NCBI GenBank assembly: GCA_963707075.1
Contig: CAVPOX010000001.1
Span: 124,001 to 188,000 of the forward strand
Length of the DNA stretch: 64,000 nucleotides
Reading direction: 5' to 3'
From: CAXMQZ01 sp963707075
GTDB lineage: Bacteria > Acidobacteriota > Thermoanaerobaculia > Multivoradales > JAHEKO01
Below the pieces are notes generated by a model. That model was not told where the DNA came from and ran no database searches. It was given only the letters and a program-made list of their open reading frames with translations. Shown piece by piece: positions 33,176 through 41,082 of the stretch; the stretch's first letter is position 1, and each line of letters starts with the position of its first letter. The translations under genes and the position numbers were made by a program.

Positions 33176-34848
33176 GCACTCTCGGGAGCATCCCCTACGT
33201 CGTCGGTCAGTGGGTGCGAGGTGAGAGATTCTATGGTCGTGAGCGGGTATTGGCGGAAGTGTTATCAGGCCAGCGGGATAGCTTGTGGGTGTTGGGTACC
33301 CGGCGCATAGGCAAAACTTCTCTGCTAAAGCAGCTGGAGTACCGAGCGAGTGCCGAGACCAGTGACTTCGTGCCCCTGTTCTGGGACTTTCAGGGGGCCG
33401 ATGAGCCGCGCGAGCTGCACCTGAGCTTTCACGATGCTCTGTTGGATGCGGAGGAACGCCTGGAGGCACTCGGCGTCGATCCCCAGAAGATGGATGCGGA
33501 GGACCTGTTCAGCTCCATCTCGAGACTACGCCGCTACCTGCGCGCCAGGGGACGGCGGTTGCTACTGCTCTGCGACGAGGTAGAAGAGCTCATCAAGCTC
33601 AATACCCAGGATCCCTCGCTGCTGCGCAAGCTGCGCCGAACGCTGCAATCGGGTAGTGAGGTGCGCTCGGTGCTGACCTCGACCATTCGACTTTGGGCCC
33701 TGGCTGAAGAGCGCGGCGATACGTCGCCGTTTTTGCACGGGTTTGCCCCACCGGTCTATCTGTCGACGATGACCCATGATGAAGCGCACGCGCTGTTGCG
33801 CCAGGACCACCAGAGCGAGGCGGCGAGGCCAGCGCTCGACGAGGAGGTCGTGAGCGCGATCGCTCGAGCTTGCGACAATCATCCCTACCTGCTGCAGTTG
33901 ATGGGCAAGCGATATCTCGAACTGGGCGATGTGGACGAGGCAATCGAGCAGGTTGCGACTGACGAGATGGTGAGTTACTTCTTCGCGGTCGATTTCGAGA
34001 TGCTCTCTCCGGTGGAGCAGGAAATCCTGCGCACTCTGGGTGAGGCTTCGACAGTGGCCAGCGGCTCGCTCGAGAAGCGACTCGGTCTGACCAGCGATCA
34101 AGTCAGCGGCGGCCTCTTGCGACTGGAGTGTCTCGGCTTTCTCAGACGCAATGCGGAGCGCCAGCTCGAGCTCAACAACCGCTTCTTTCGCGAGTGGATT
34201 CGGCGAGTAGTACCCGGGTCGCGGGATCTGCATGGCCCGGTCTCCAAGCCCCTCCCCTTCTCGCAGCGCGTAACCGAGATTCTCTCGACGATCGAGGGCA
34301 AGGTTGGAGGCGAGAATCCAGCGACACCACAAGAACTGTTAGACGAGGTCTATGAGGACCTGCGCCGTCTCGCCAGGCGCTACATGAGTCGAGAGCGAGC
34401 GAGCCATACCCTGCAACCGACGGCTCTGGTACACGAGGCCTATATGAAGCTCGCCGAGCAGAGTCGGGTCGAGTGGCAGGGTAAGACTCACTTCTTTGCC
34501 GTCGGCGCGCAGGCGATGCGACGCATTCTCATCGACCATGCCCGCGGACGCCAGCGCACCAAGCGAGGCGGCGACTGGTTGAGGGTTTCCTTTGCAGAAG
34601 AGATCTTCGCGGGTGGCAAGCGAGGTCTCAACGACGAGGAACTGATCGATCTGGACCGGGCAATCCAGGACCTGGCGGAGATCGATGCGAGACAAGCTCG
34701 AGTGGTGGAGTTACGCTTCTTTGGTGGGCTGACTGTCGAGGAGGTGGCGGAAGCTCTGAAGGTGTCCAAGCGCACCGCAGATGGCGACTGGGCCAAAGCG
34801 CGGGACTGGCTCGAACAGCGCCTATCTCGGGGCGAGGATCTGTCATGA
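33172..34848 (+). CDS. AAA/STAND-like NTPase fused to an ECF sigma factor (TIGR02999-like)
   Basis: 558 residues in one frame. Residues about 1-370: NTPase with VVGQWVRGERFYGRE, Walker A GTRRIGKTS (42-50), Walker B LLLLCDEVEEL (Asp135), the lid segment ACDNHPYLLQLMGKRY and a winged-helix end (SGGLLRLECLGFLRRNAERQLEL). Residues about 382-465: sigma region 2 with YEDLRRLARRYM, TLQPTALVHEAYMKL, THFFAVGAQAMRRILIDHARGR. Residues about 490-553: region 4 with VVELRFFGGLTVEEVAEALKVSKRTADGDW. The sigma half matches the ECF group typed TIGR02999. No membrane segment. It is coupled by ATGA to the TPR-NTPase upstream and to the outer-membrane protein downstream. NTPase control of sigma activity is an inference from the fusion. 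Confidence 0.93.
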   Translation: MSTLGSIPYVVGQWVRGERFYGRERVLAEVLSGQRDSLWVLGTRRIGKTSLLKQLEYRASAETSDFVPLFWDFQGADEPRELHLSFHDALLDAEERLEALGVDPQKMDAEDLFSSISRLRRYLRARGRRLLLLCDEVEELIKLNTQDPSLLRKLRRTLQSGSEVRSVLTSTIRLWALAEERGDTSPFLHGFAPPVYLSTMTHDEAHALLRQDHQSEAARPALDEEVVSAIARACDNHPYLLQLMGKRYLELGDVDEAIEQVATDEMVSYFFAVDFEMLSPVEQEILRTLGEASTVASGSLEKRLGLTSDQVSGGLLRLECLGFLRRNAERQLELNNRFFREWIRRVVPGSRDLHGPVSKPLPFSQRVTEILSTIEGKVGGENPATPQELLDEVYEDLRRLARRYMSRERASHTLQPTALVHEAYMKLAEQSRVEWQGKTHFFAVGAQAMRRILIDHARGRQRTKRGGDWLRVSFAEEIFAGGKRGLNDEELIDLDRAIQDLAEIDARQARVVELRFFGGLTVEEVAEALKVSKRTADGDWAKARDWLEQRLSRGEDLS

Positions 34849-36191
34849 CCGCGATCTGGCAGCAACGTGCTAATGGACAGGGCTTCCGGGCCCTCGTCGT
34901 GATGGTTCTCATGCAGGTTGTGCTGGCGACCGGGGTTGGCGCTCAGGACTCCCCGCAACCCATTCTGATCGCACAATTCAGCTTCTCCAACCCGGGTGCT
35001 CGCAGCTTGGGCTTCGGGGGTGCCTTTGTCGCACTGGCCGACGACGCCACTGCGGCCTGGGCGAATCCCGCCGGCCTGATCCAGATCACCGAGCCGGAGG
35101 TTTCGGTCGAGGGGCGCTACTGGGACTATGCAACCCCGATGATTACTGGGGGTCGAATACGAGGCAGGCCAACCGGGGTCGGGCTCGACACCTTTGAGGG
35201 GCTGCGCACCGAGACTGCGGACTACGACACCACCGACCTCGCCTTCCTCTCGGCCGTCTATCCCGGGAATCGATGGTCGGTGGCGCTGTATCGTCATGTG
35301 CTCTCCAATCTGGTGGCCGAGACGGGGACTCAGGGATTGTTCTCGGAGACCGAGGATGGCCGGATCTTACGCTTCCTGGATCAATGGAATCGGTCCGATA
35401 CGAGCGTGATCTCCTACGGGGTTGCGGGCGCTTTCAGAGTTACCGACTCGCTCAGTCTGGGGGCTGGTCTGGTTTACTACGACACCTCGATAGAAGTCCA
35501 GTCGGACCTCTACTTTTGGGACGACCTCGACGATCCCATGGGGAGCGGAACCAGTTATCGATCCGAGAGATTCGTTCTGGGGCAGAACCTGTTCGCTGAG
35601 GATCGGGATCTGAGCTTCTCCGGGGGCTTTCTGTGGCGTATCAACACACATTGGAGCCTGGGGGGCAGATTCCGGCTGGGGCCCGAGGTGCCCATGGGGG
35701 CGCAGGTACGGGTGGGCTCGGCACTCGATCTCGGAGTTCCGCCCGGAACCATCATCGAGGTCGACTTCGAAATCGAGGCGGCGCTGCCCGACAACTACAG
35801 TCTCGGCATTGCCTATCGCTCGGAAGACAGTCGACTGACAGTGGGATTCGAATGGGATCTGGTGACCTACTCGGATCCTCTCGAAAGCTTGGGCCTCGAT
35901 GACCAATTCATTGACGATGCCCATGAGTTGCACCTGGGAGGCGAGTGGGTATTTCTCGAAACGCGCCCCCTCGTGGCGATACGGGGCGGAATCTGGCATG
36001 ACCCGGATCACCTGACCCAGACGAACGAGAACGCTGATGACTTCACCAGAGCCCACTTGCAGGCAGGAGAGGATCAGCTGCACTATTCCCTGGGCGCGGG
36101 TGTGGCATTCGATCGCTTCCAGCTGGATGGGGCCATCGACTATGCCGACTCGGTCAAGATCGCATCGTTCTCGGTCATCTACAGTTTCTAG
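34845..36191 (+). CDS. FadL/PorV-like outer-membrane protein, copy 1
   Basis: 448 residues with signal peptide (RALVVMVLMQVVLATGVGAQ, cleavage about 34). The mature start FSFSNPGARSLGFGGAFVALADDATAAWANPAGLIQ is the N-terminal signature of the FadL/OmpP1 and PorV/UPF0164 barrels. The rest is amphipathic strands and the protein ends SFSVIYSF with terminal Phe. It overlaps the NTPase::sigma gene by ATGA, so it is made together with it. A paralogue lies at 38.7 kb beside the kinase and STAS genes. FadL proteins move hydrophobic molecules; PorV-type proteins work in type 9 secretion; either could fit. Between this gene and the convergent kinase gene is a 7-bp hairpin (36251-36267) without a T run. 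Confidence 0.9.
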   Translation: MTAIWQQRANGQGFRALVVMVLMQVVLATGVGAQDSPQPILIAQFSFSNPGARSLGFGGAFVALADDATAAWANPAGLIQITEPEVSVEGRYWDYATPMITGGRIRGRPTGVGLDTFEGLRTETADYDTTDLAFLSAVYPGNRWSVALYRHVLSNLVAETGTQGLFSETEDGRILRFLDQWNRSDTSVISYGVAGAFRVTDSLSLGAGLVYYDTSIEVQSDLYFWDDLDDPMGSGTSYRSERFVLGQNLFAEDRDLSFSGGFLWRINTHWSLGGRFRLGPEVPMGAQVRVGSALDLGVPPGTIIEVDFEIEAALPDNYSLGIAYRSEDSRLTVGFEWDLVTYSDPLESLGLDDQFIDDAHELHLGGEWVFLETRPLVAIRGGIWHDPDHLTQTNENADDFTRAHLQAGEDQLHYSLGAGVAFDRFQLDGAIDYADSVKIASFSVIYSF

Positions 36192-36299
36192 ATTCAGTGA
36201 CCCGCGAGGGGAGAGGACCCTCACCGGTGTTGTGAGCCTCGAAGCCTGGTAGAGGGGGTTCCCCTCTCGGGCACCGGAGGCACTCCAGCCGCGCGGCCC

Positions 36300-38189
36300 T
36301 CAGGCGATCTGGAGCAGGGCCGCGCGCAGTTCGTGGGCGGAGGGAATGCGTCGCTCCCGGTCTTTCTCCAGGCACCGCAGGATGAGAATGCTGAGATCTC
36401 GCCCGATCCTGTCGTTGATCTCTCGTGGATCGGGCGGCGCTCGATGGCGATGCTGGTCCAGGACTTCAGTGATCGTCTCGCCTTCGAACGGCTTTCGACC
36501 GGTCGCCATTTCGAAGAGCACCACGCCCAGAGAGTAGAGGTCCGTTCGCTCGTCGAGCGGGGCTGCCGTCGCTTGTTCCGGAGACACGTAGTGCGGTGTT
36601 CCCATAAAGAGCCCGGGCGAAGTGATGCCAGGATCATCGAGTTGGCGAGCCAACCCGAAATCGGTCAACTTGGGCTCGCCAGAGCTGTCTAGGAGCACAT
36701 TCTCTGGCTTGATATCTCGATGGATCACCTTGCGGGAATGAGCCGCTTCCAGCGCCGACGCGAGTTTGATGCCGACATGCCTCACGACCGTTTCCGGGAG
36801 TGCTCCCTCTTCGCCGATGACTTGTGCGAGGGTGGGACCGTCGACCCACTGCATCGTGATGTAGCGACGATCATTGGCCTGGCCGAGGTGATAAACGCGC
36901 AACACGTTGGGGTGGGCCAGATCGCGAGAGAGCACGATCTCCTGCCTGAAGCGTTCGAGGATTTGAGGGTGATCCCTGTACTCGTCACGTAGAACCTTGA
37001 CCGCGATTCGGGTTTCCAACAGCTGATCGAAAGCCAGGTAGACGAGGCCGGTCGCTCCCTCGCCAATCAGCTCGAGCAATTCGTAGCGCGCATCCAGGTG
37101 ACTCGCCGCGCCCGAGGTCGACTTCGGGCGAGCGTCGGAGCGCGGAGCGGGGAGCTCGTTGAGCCACCGTCGGAAGAAGGCATTGGCCAGCTCGAGCTGT
37201 CGCTCGGCGTTTCGCCTGAGAAAGCCCAGGCTCTCGAGTCGCAGCAAGCCACCGATGACCTCACGGCTCGTCAGATCGAGTCGTTCCTCCAGAGAGCCAC
37301 TCGAGGCAGCAGGTACCTCACCGAGGGCCCGCAGAATGCGCTGCTCTACCGGTGAGAGCATCTCGAAATCGACGGCGAAGAAGTAGCGCACCATCTCGTC
37401 GGTCGCCACCTGCTCGATAGCTTCGTCCACGTTTCCGGCTTCGAGGTGCCGCTTGCCCGTCAGCTGCAACAGATACGGATGGTTGTCACAGGCTCTGGCG
37501 ATCGCTTGCACGGCCTCGTCGTCGAGGGCTGGCCTTGCTGCCTCGGGCAGGTGGTCCTGACGCAACAACGCGTGCGCTGCAATATCGGTCATCGTCGACA
37601 GGTAGAGCGGCGGGGCGAATCCATGCAGGAAGGGCGAAGTGTCGCCTCGCTCATCGGCCAGAGCCCAGAGCCGGACGGTTGAAGTGAGCACCGACCGGAT
37701 TTCCCCACCCGATTGCAGAGCTCGCCTGAGCTTGCGCAACAGAGAAGGATCCTGTCTGTTGAGCTCGATGAGCTCCTCGACTTCATCGCAAAGCAGTAGC
37801 AGATGTTTGTTCGAAGTCCGCAGATGGCGACGAATTCGCGAGATGGAGCTGAACAGGTCTTCGGGATCCAGTGAGCTCAAGGCGATCCCTAGGGCGTCCA
37901 GACTCTCCTCGGCATCCAGCAGGGCGTCGTGAAAGCTCAGGTGTAGCTCGCGCGGCTCATCGGCTCCCTGGAAGTCCCAGAAGAGAGGCACGAAGCCGCT
38001 CGCCGCATCGCTCGCTCGCAGCTCGAGCTCACGGAGCAAAGAGGTCTTGCCAATTCTCCGGGTGCCCAGCACCCACAAGCCCTCTCGCGGTCCCTCCAGC
38101 ACCTCCGAAAGCACGGCCTCACGACCGTAGAACCGATCGCCCCGGACCCATTGACCTACAACGTAGGGAATGATCGGAGGGGCACCCAT
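36300..38189 (-). CDS. AAA/STAND-like NTPase fused to a Ser/Thr protein kinase
   Basis: 629 residues. Residues about 1-350 are a close copy of the NTPase half of the sigma fusion at 33.2 kb: VVGQWVRGDRFYGRE, Walker A GTRRIGKTS, Walker B LLLLCDEVEEL, FVPLFWDFQGADEPRELHLSFHDALLDAEE (matches in both), ACDNHPYLLQLTGKR and the same winged-helix end. Residues about 368-628 are a PknB-type kinase: IGEGATGLVYLAFD, IAVKVLRDE (Lys), HRDIKPENVLL (about 489), TDFGLARQL (about 511), GTPHYVSPEQ and DLYSLGVVLFEMATG. No membrane segment and no C-terminal sensor, unlike typical PknB. The signal must come through the NTPase. It is convergent with outer-membrane copy 1 and divergent from the STAS gene. Confidence 0.94.
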   Translation of the reverse strand: MGAPPIIPYVVGQWVRGDRFYGREAVLSEVLEGPREGLWVLGTRRIGKTSLLRELELRASDAASGFVPLFWDFQGADEPRELHLSFHDALLDAEESLDALGIALSSLDPEDLFSSISRIRRHLRTSNKHLLLLCDEVEELIELNRQDPSLLRKLRRALQSGGEIRSVLTSTVRLWALADERGDTSPFLHGFAPPLYLSTMTDIAAHALLRQDHLPEAARPALDDEAVQAIARACDNHPYLLQLTGKRHLEAGNVDEAIEQVATDEMVRYFFAVDFEMLSPVEQRILRALGEVPAASSGSLEERLDLTSREVIGGLLRLESLGFLRRNAERQLELANAFFRRWLNELPAPRSDARPKSTSGAASHLDARYELLELIGEGATGLVYLAFDQLLETRIAVKVLRDEYRDHPQILERFRQEIVLSRDLAHPNVLRVYHLGQANDRRYITMQWVDGPTLAQVIGEEGALPETVVRHVGIKLASALEAAHSRKVIHRDIKPENVLLDSSGEPKLTDFGLARQLDDPGITSPGLFMGTPHYVSPEQATAAPLDERTDLYSLGVVLFEMATGRKPFEGETITEVLDQHRHRAPPDPREINDRIGRDLSILILRCLEKDRERRIPSAHELRAALLQIA

Positions 38190-38330
38190 GCTCGTGTTTG
38201 ATTGCCTTGAAAAGGTGGCGCTATCCGGCAGTATCGCATAACGATCGTCCTCGAGCGTAGGATAGAGAACTGGTCAATTGCGTCCCGCGCGGCCTTTTGG
38301 CGCGTAGAGACTATAGAAAGGGCGAATGCC

Positions 38331-38666
38331 GTGGATCTCTCGCTGGAACTGGACGGGCATCAGGCCACGATTCGGGCCACGGGCTACCTGAGTCTGCAGG
38401 CCAGCGAGAATCTTTCCATTCTGCTGAGAGACCTGGGACGAATGGACATCTCCGAGCTCAGCCTCGATATCTCGCGTTGTTCCCCTGTTTGTGTCGGGGC
38501 CCTGGAGACCCTGCTGGACACCAAGTTCAGACTGGCCAATGACGGTGTGGCCCTGGTGTTCAGTAGGCCACCTCAAGCTGTCTCGAGAGTGTTTCAGATC
38601 ATGGGACTGAAGTCGGACGGCGAACTGCCGGCAGATGGAGTCTCTCTAAGTAGGAGCAACAGCTAG
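38331..38666 (+). CDS. STAS-domain protein, anti-anti-sigma-like
   Basis: 111 residues from a GTG start at 38331 with AAAGGG about 9 bases upstream. The fold is read from LELDGHQATIRATGYLSLQASENLSILLRDL, then LSLDISRCSPVCVGALETLL and LVFSRPPQAVSRVFQIMGL, the pattern of SpoIIAA-like STAS proteins. The usual DSSG phosphoacceptor stretch appears as RCSPVCVG, so the phosphorylated Ser is not clear. STAS proteins release sigma factors by binding anti-sigma factors when unphosphorylated. The neighbours are a kinase fusion (divergent) and a sigma fusion, so a role as the switch between them is attractive but inferred. No anti-sigma gene is nearby. Confidence 0.8.
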   Translation: MDLSLELDGHQATIRATGYLSLQASENLSILLRDLGRMDISELSLDISRCSPVCVGALETLLDTKFRLANDGVALVFSRPPQAVSRVFQIMGLKSDGELPADGVSLSRSNS

Positions 38667-38752
38667 GACGTCACGCCGTATAGACTGCACAACGAGCTTC
38701 GCAGGAGATGCATTGTGGCTGGAATCACCACACGCGGGGAGTGCCTTTCCCG

Positions 38753-40105
38753 ATGAGCCGGAGAATGGCTCTGGTCGTTGCGCTGGCGGCAGCTCTCCTG
38801 CTTCCAGTACAGATGCTGGCGCAGGGCGGACCGACGACGCTGCAGTTCAGCTTCTCCAACCCAGGCGCGCGGAGCCTCGGGATGGGTGGTGCCTTCGCGG
38901 CAGTTGCCGACGACGCCACCGCAGCGTTTGCCAACCCCGCTGGATTGACGCAACTGACACGTCCCGAGGTCTCCGTCGAAGGGCGCTATTGGAACTACGC
39001 CACACCGTTCACCGTCAGCGGCAGGGTCTCCGGTGAGCCCACGGGAATCGGGTTGGATACCCCTCTGCGATCAGCGGACTCGGACTTCGACACCTCGTCT
39101 CTATCCTTTCTCTCCTTGGTCTACCCCGGCCAGAACTGGACTCTCGCACTCAGTCGTCATCAATCCGCGCAGTTCGAGTCGTACACTGCGACTCAAGGCT
39201 TGTTTACGGATGACCAGGTTGATGATCCCCAACCGACATGTTTGCCCGCGGGTGCAGTCTGTCGATATCCCGACATCACCCGTCAAACGGATGTGTCGGT
39301 GGTGTCCACAACGGCCTCCTTTGCCTATCGGTTGTCTGACGGCTTCAGCCTGGGGCTCGGCCTCTCCTATTTTCAGGGTGACCTTCAGATGGTGCAACGG
39401 ATCTACGTCCTGATCGAGGAAACTCTGCCGGAGGGTTTCTACGGACCGAATGCATACGAACGCGAGGCGCTCTACGGGACCGGTGATTACGGGTGGGACG
39501 GTACCGATTGGGGAATCAATCTCGGGTTCCTCTGGTTTCCCAACCGACAGTGGAGCGTGGGTGGCTTTTTTCGCCAAGGCGGTGAGCTGTCCGGAGGCGG
39601 AGTGGAGTTCAGTGGTCCGGCGCTCGATCCCCCGTATCCCGAAGGGTCGATCGGAGCATCCGAAATGGGGATTCCCTTCGAGGTTCCGAATGTTTATGGC
39701 CTCGGTCTCGCCTATCGCTCGAAAAGAGGATCATGGACGGGGAGTCTCGAATGGGACCGCATCCTGTATTCGGAGATCCTCGACAGCATCGGTAGCGGTG
39801 ATCTTATCGACACGTCGTCGGTTCGGCTGGACGACGCCAATCAGCTGCGTCTCGGTGTGGAGTACGCGTTCCGTCAGCTGGATCCCCTGATCGCTCTGCG
39901 AGGTGGCGTCTGGCGCGATCCGGATCACTCGATCCGGTCGGTTGAAGACGATCCGCTCGAGCGCGCCCTGCTTCCTGGCGGGGACGACAAGACTCACCTG
40001 GCGCTGGGGGCTGGCGTAGTCTTCAAGGACTTCCAGGTTGACCTGGCGCTCGATTTCTCGGACCCGGTCAACACGGCGGCGTTGTCTCTGATCTACCAGT
40101 TCTGA
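38753..40105 (+). CDS. FadL/PorV-like outer-membrane protein, copy 2
   Basis: 450 residues from the ATG at 38753; earlier ATG at 38708 has AGGAG directly abutting it and would spoil the signal peptide (ALVVALAAALLLPVQMLAQ). The mature start FSFSNPGARSLGMGGAFAAVADDATAAFANPAGLTQLTRPEVSVEGRYWNYATP is strikingly like copy 1 at 34.8 kb, and the order of conserved strands follows through to the C-terminal SLIYQF. Two Cys (CLPAGAVC) are in a loop absent from copy 1. It follows the STAS gene by 86 bases on the same strand. The duplication covers NTPase plus barrel, which argues that they act together. Confidence 0.9.
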   Translation: MSRRMALVVALAAALLLPVQMLAQGGPTTLQFSFSNPGARSLGMGGAFAAVADDATAAFANPAGLTQLTRPEVSVEGRYWNYATPFTVSGRVSGEPTGIGLDTPLRSADSDFDTSSLSFLSLVYPGQNWTLALSRHQSAQFESYTATQGLFTDDQVDDPQPTCLPAGAVCRYPDITRQTDVSVVSTTASFAYRLSDGFSLGLGLSYFQGDLQMVQRIYVLIEETLPEGFYGPNAYEREALYGTGDYGWDGTDWGINLGFLWFPNRQWSVGGFFRQGGELSGGGVEFSGPALDPPYPEGSIGASEMGIPFEVPNVYGLGLAYRSKRGSWTGSLEWDRILYSEILDSIGSGDLIDTSSVRLDDANQLRLGVEYAFRQLDPLIALRGGVWRDPDHSIRSVEDDPLERALLPGGDDKTHLALGAGVVFKDFQVDLALDFSDPVNTAALSLIYQF

Positions 40106-40180
40106 CAACACCTGGATTGCTCACCTTGTTCCTGAAGGTGCTCGAGCCGGAAAGAACCGTCTCCCCGAAGCTCGATCAGG

Positions 40181-40864
40181 CTACCCACCGACTTGGCGAA
40201 TGCGCCCGCTGCCCGAGACGGTGACCGCAATTTCTGGGTCGCCATAGTACTCGAGGATGCCGGCTCCACTGATGACGCCCTCGATTCTTCGAGAGGCGCG
40301 CAGCGTTGCGTGGCCGGCTCCTGAAAGCGTGATCGATGCGACACGGCAGTGCAGGTTCGCAGCGTTGTATCGGCCAGCACCGGAGAGGTTCAGGTCGTGG
40401 CGGGCGATTTTGCCGGAGAGGTTCACCTCACCCGCACCACTCAGGGTAAACGCGAATCGATCGGTCTGAATCCCGCTTGCTTCGACTTTAGCGGCACCAG
40501 AAACGGCCAGATTCTCGACCTTGCGCACCGTGAGTCGATAGAGGACCGGCTGGGGCAAGGTAACACCGGCCCCTGATTGGATGCCCAGAACGAGCCGTCC
40601 TCCACTGACCTTAGAGGTCAGACTGTCGATGATGTTGTTGTCGGCGGTAATGGTCAACGACTCGCTACCCGTTTGTTCCAGGATCAGTTCACCTGGAGCG
40701 CTGAGCAGGACGCTGTCGAATCCGGCTACTGGCCGCGACTGTGTCACCAGAACCCCGGAGCTCGAAGGACTGAATCGGGGCTCGGTCGGCGAGCCGATGT
40801 GGGTGTCGACGCACCCGACCAGGCCAATTGCGAAAATAGGTATCATCCATTGCCGCTCCTGCAT
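40181..40864 (-). CDS. DUF2807 (GIN-domain) lipoprotein
   Basis: 227 residues. Lipobox at the N-terminus (FAIGLVGC, lipidated Cys about 18). The mature protein is a repetitive beta-helix: alternating short strands with LTVRKVENLAVSGAAKVEASG, LSGAGEVNLSG, LNLSGAGRYNAAN, LSGAGHATLRAS and VSGSGRIRQVGG. The SGAG/SGSG repeats are the mark of the DUF2807 head GIN domain, found in many Bacteroidetes and Acidobacteria lipoproteins. Function unknown; it is probably a surface or periplasmic scaffold. Alone on the minus strand between two plus-strand genes. Confidence 0.9.
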   Translation of the reverse strand: MQERQWMIPIFAIGLVGCVDTHIGSPTEPRFSPSSSGVLVTQSRPVAGFDSVLLSAPGELILEQTGSESLTITADNNIIDSLTSKVSGGRLVLGIQSGAGVTLPQPVLYRLTVRKVENLAVSGAAKVEASGIQTDRFAFTLSGAGEVNLSGKIARHDLNLSGAGRYNAANLHCRVASITLSGAGHATLRASRRIEGVISGAGILEYYGDPEIAVTVSGSGRIRQVGG

Positions 40865-41082
40865 GATGTCCTCCCTTCGTCTCCATAGGGGAACGCGTCA
40901 GGAGACCGCCATCTCTGCAACCGGCGATGATCGGTCGGAACGGAAGCACGGCCGCTGCGAATCTCCGTAGGGGAGCCCTTGGTGGGCTCCCGAGAGGGTG
41001 CAAAACTTCAACCGGGGCGGGTCGTTGTAGAGTGCCGAGAGGTAACGTAGGCTCAGGATTCAGGAGCGGTAAGTAGAGAAAA

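Noticed and set aside
36251..36267. AGAGGGG-GTT-CCCCTCT hairpin between the convergent barrel and kinase genes as a terminator
   Set aside because: The stem is 7 bp, but neither strand has a T run after it, so I mention it only in the barrel-gene entry and do not list it as a terminator.
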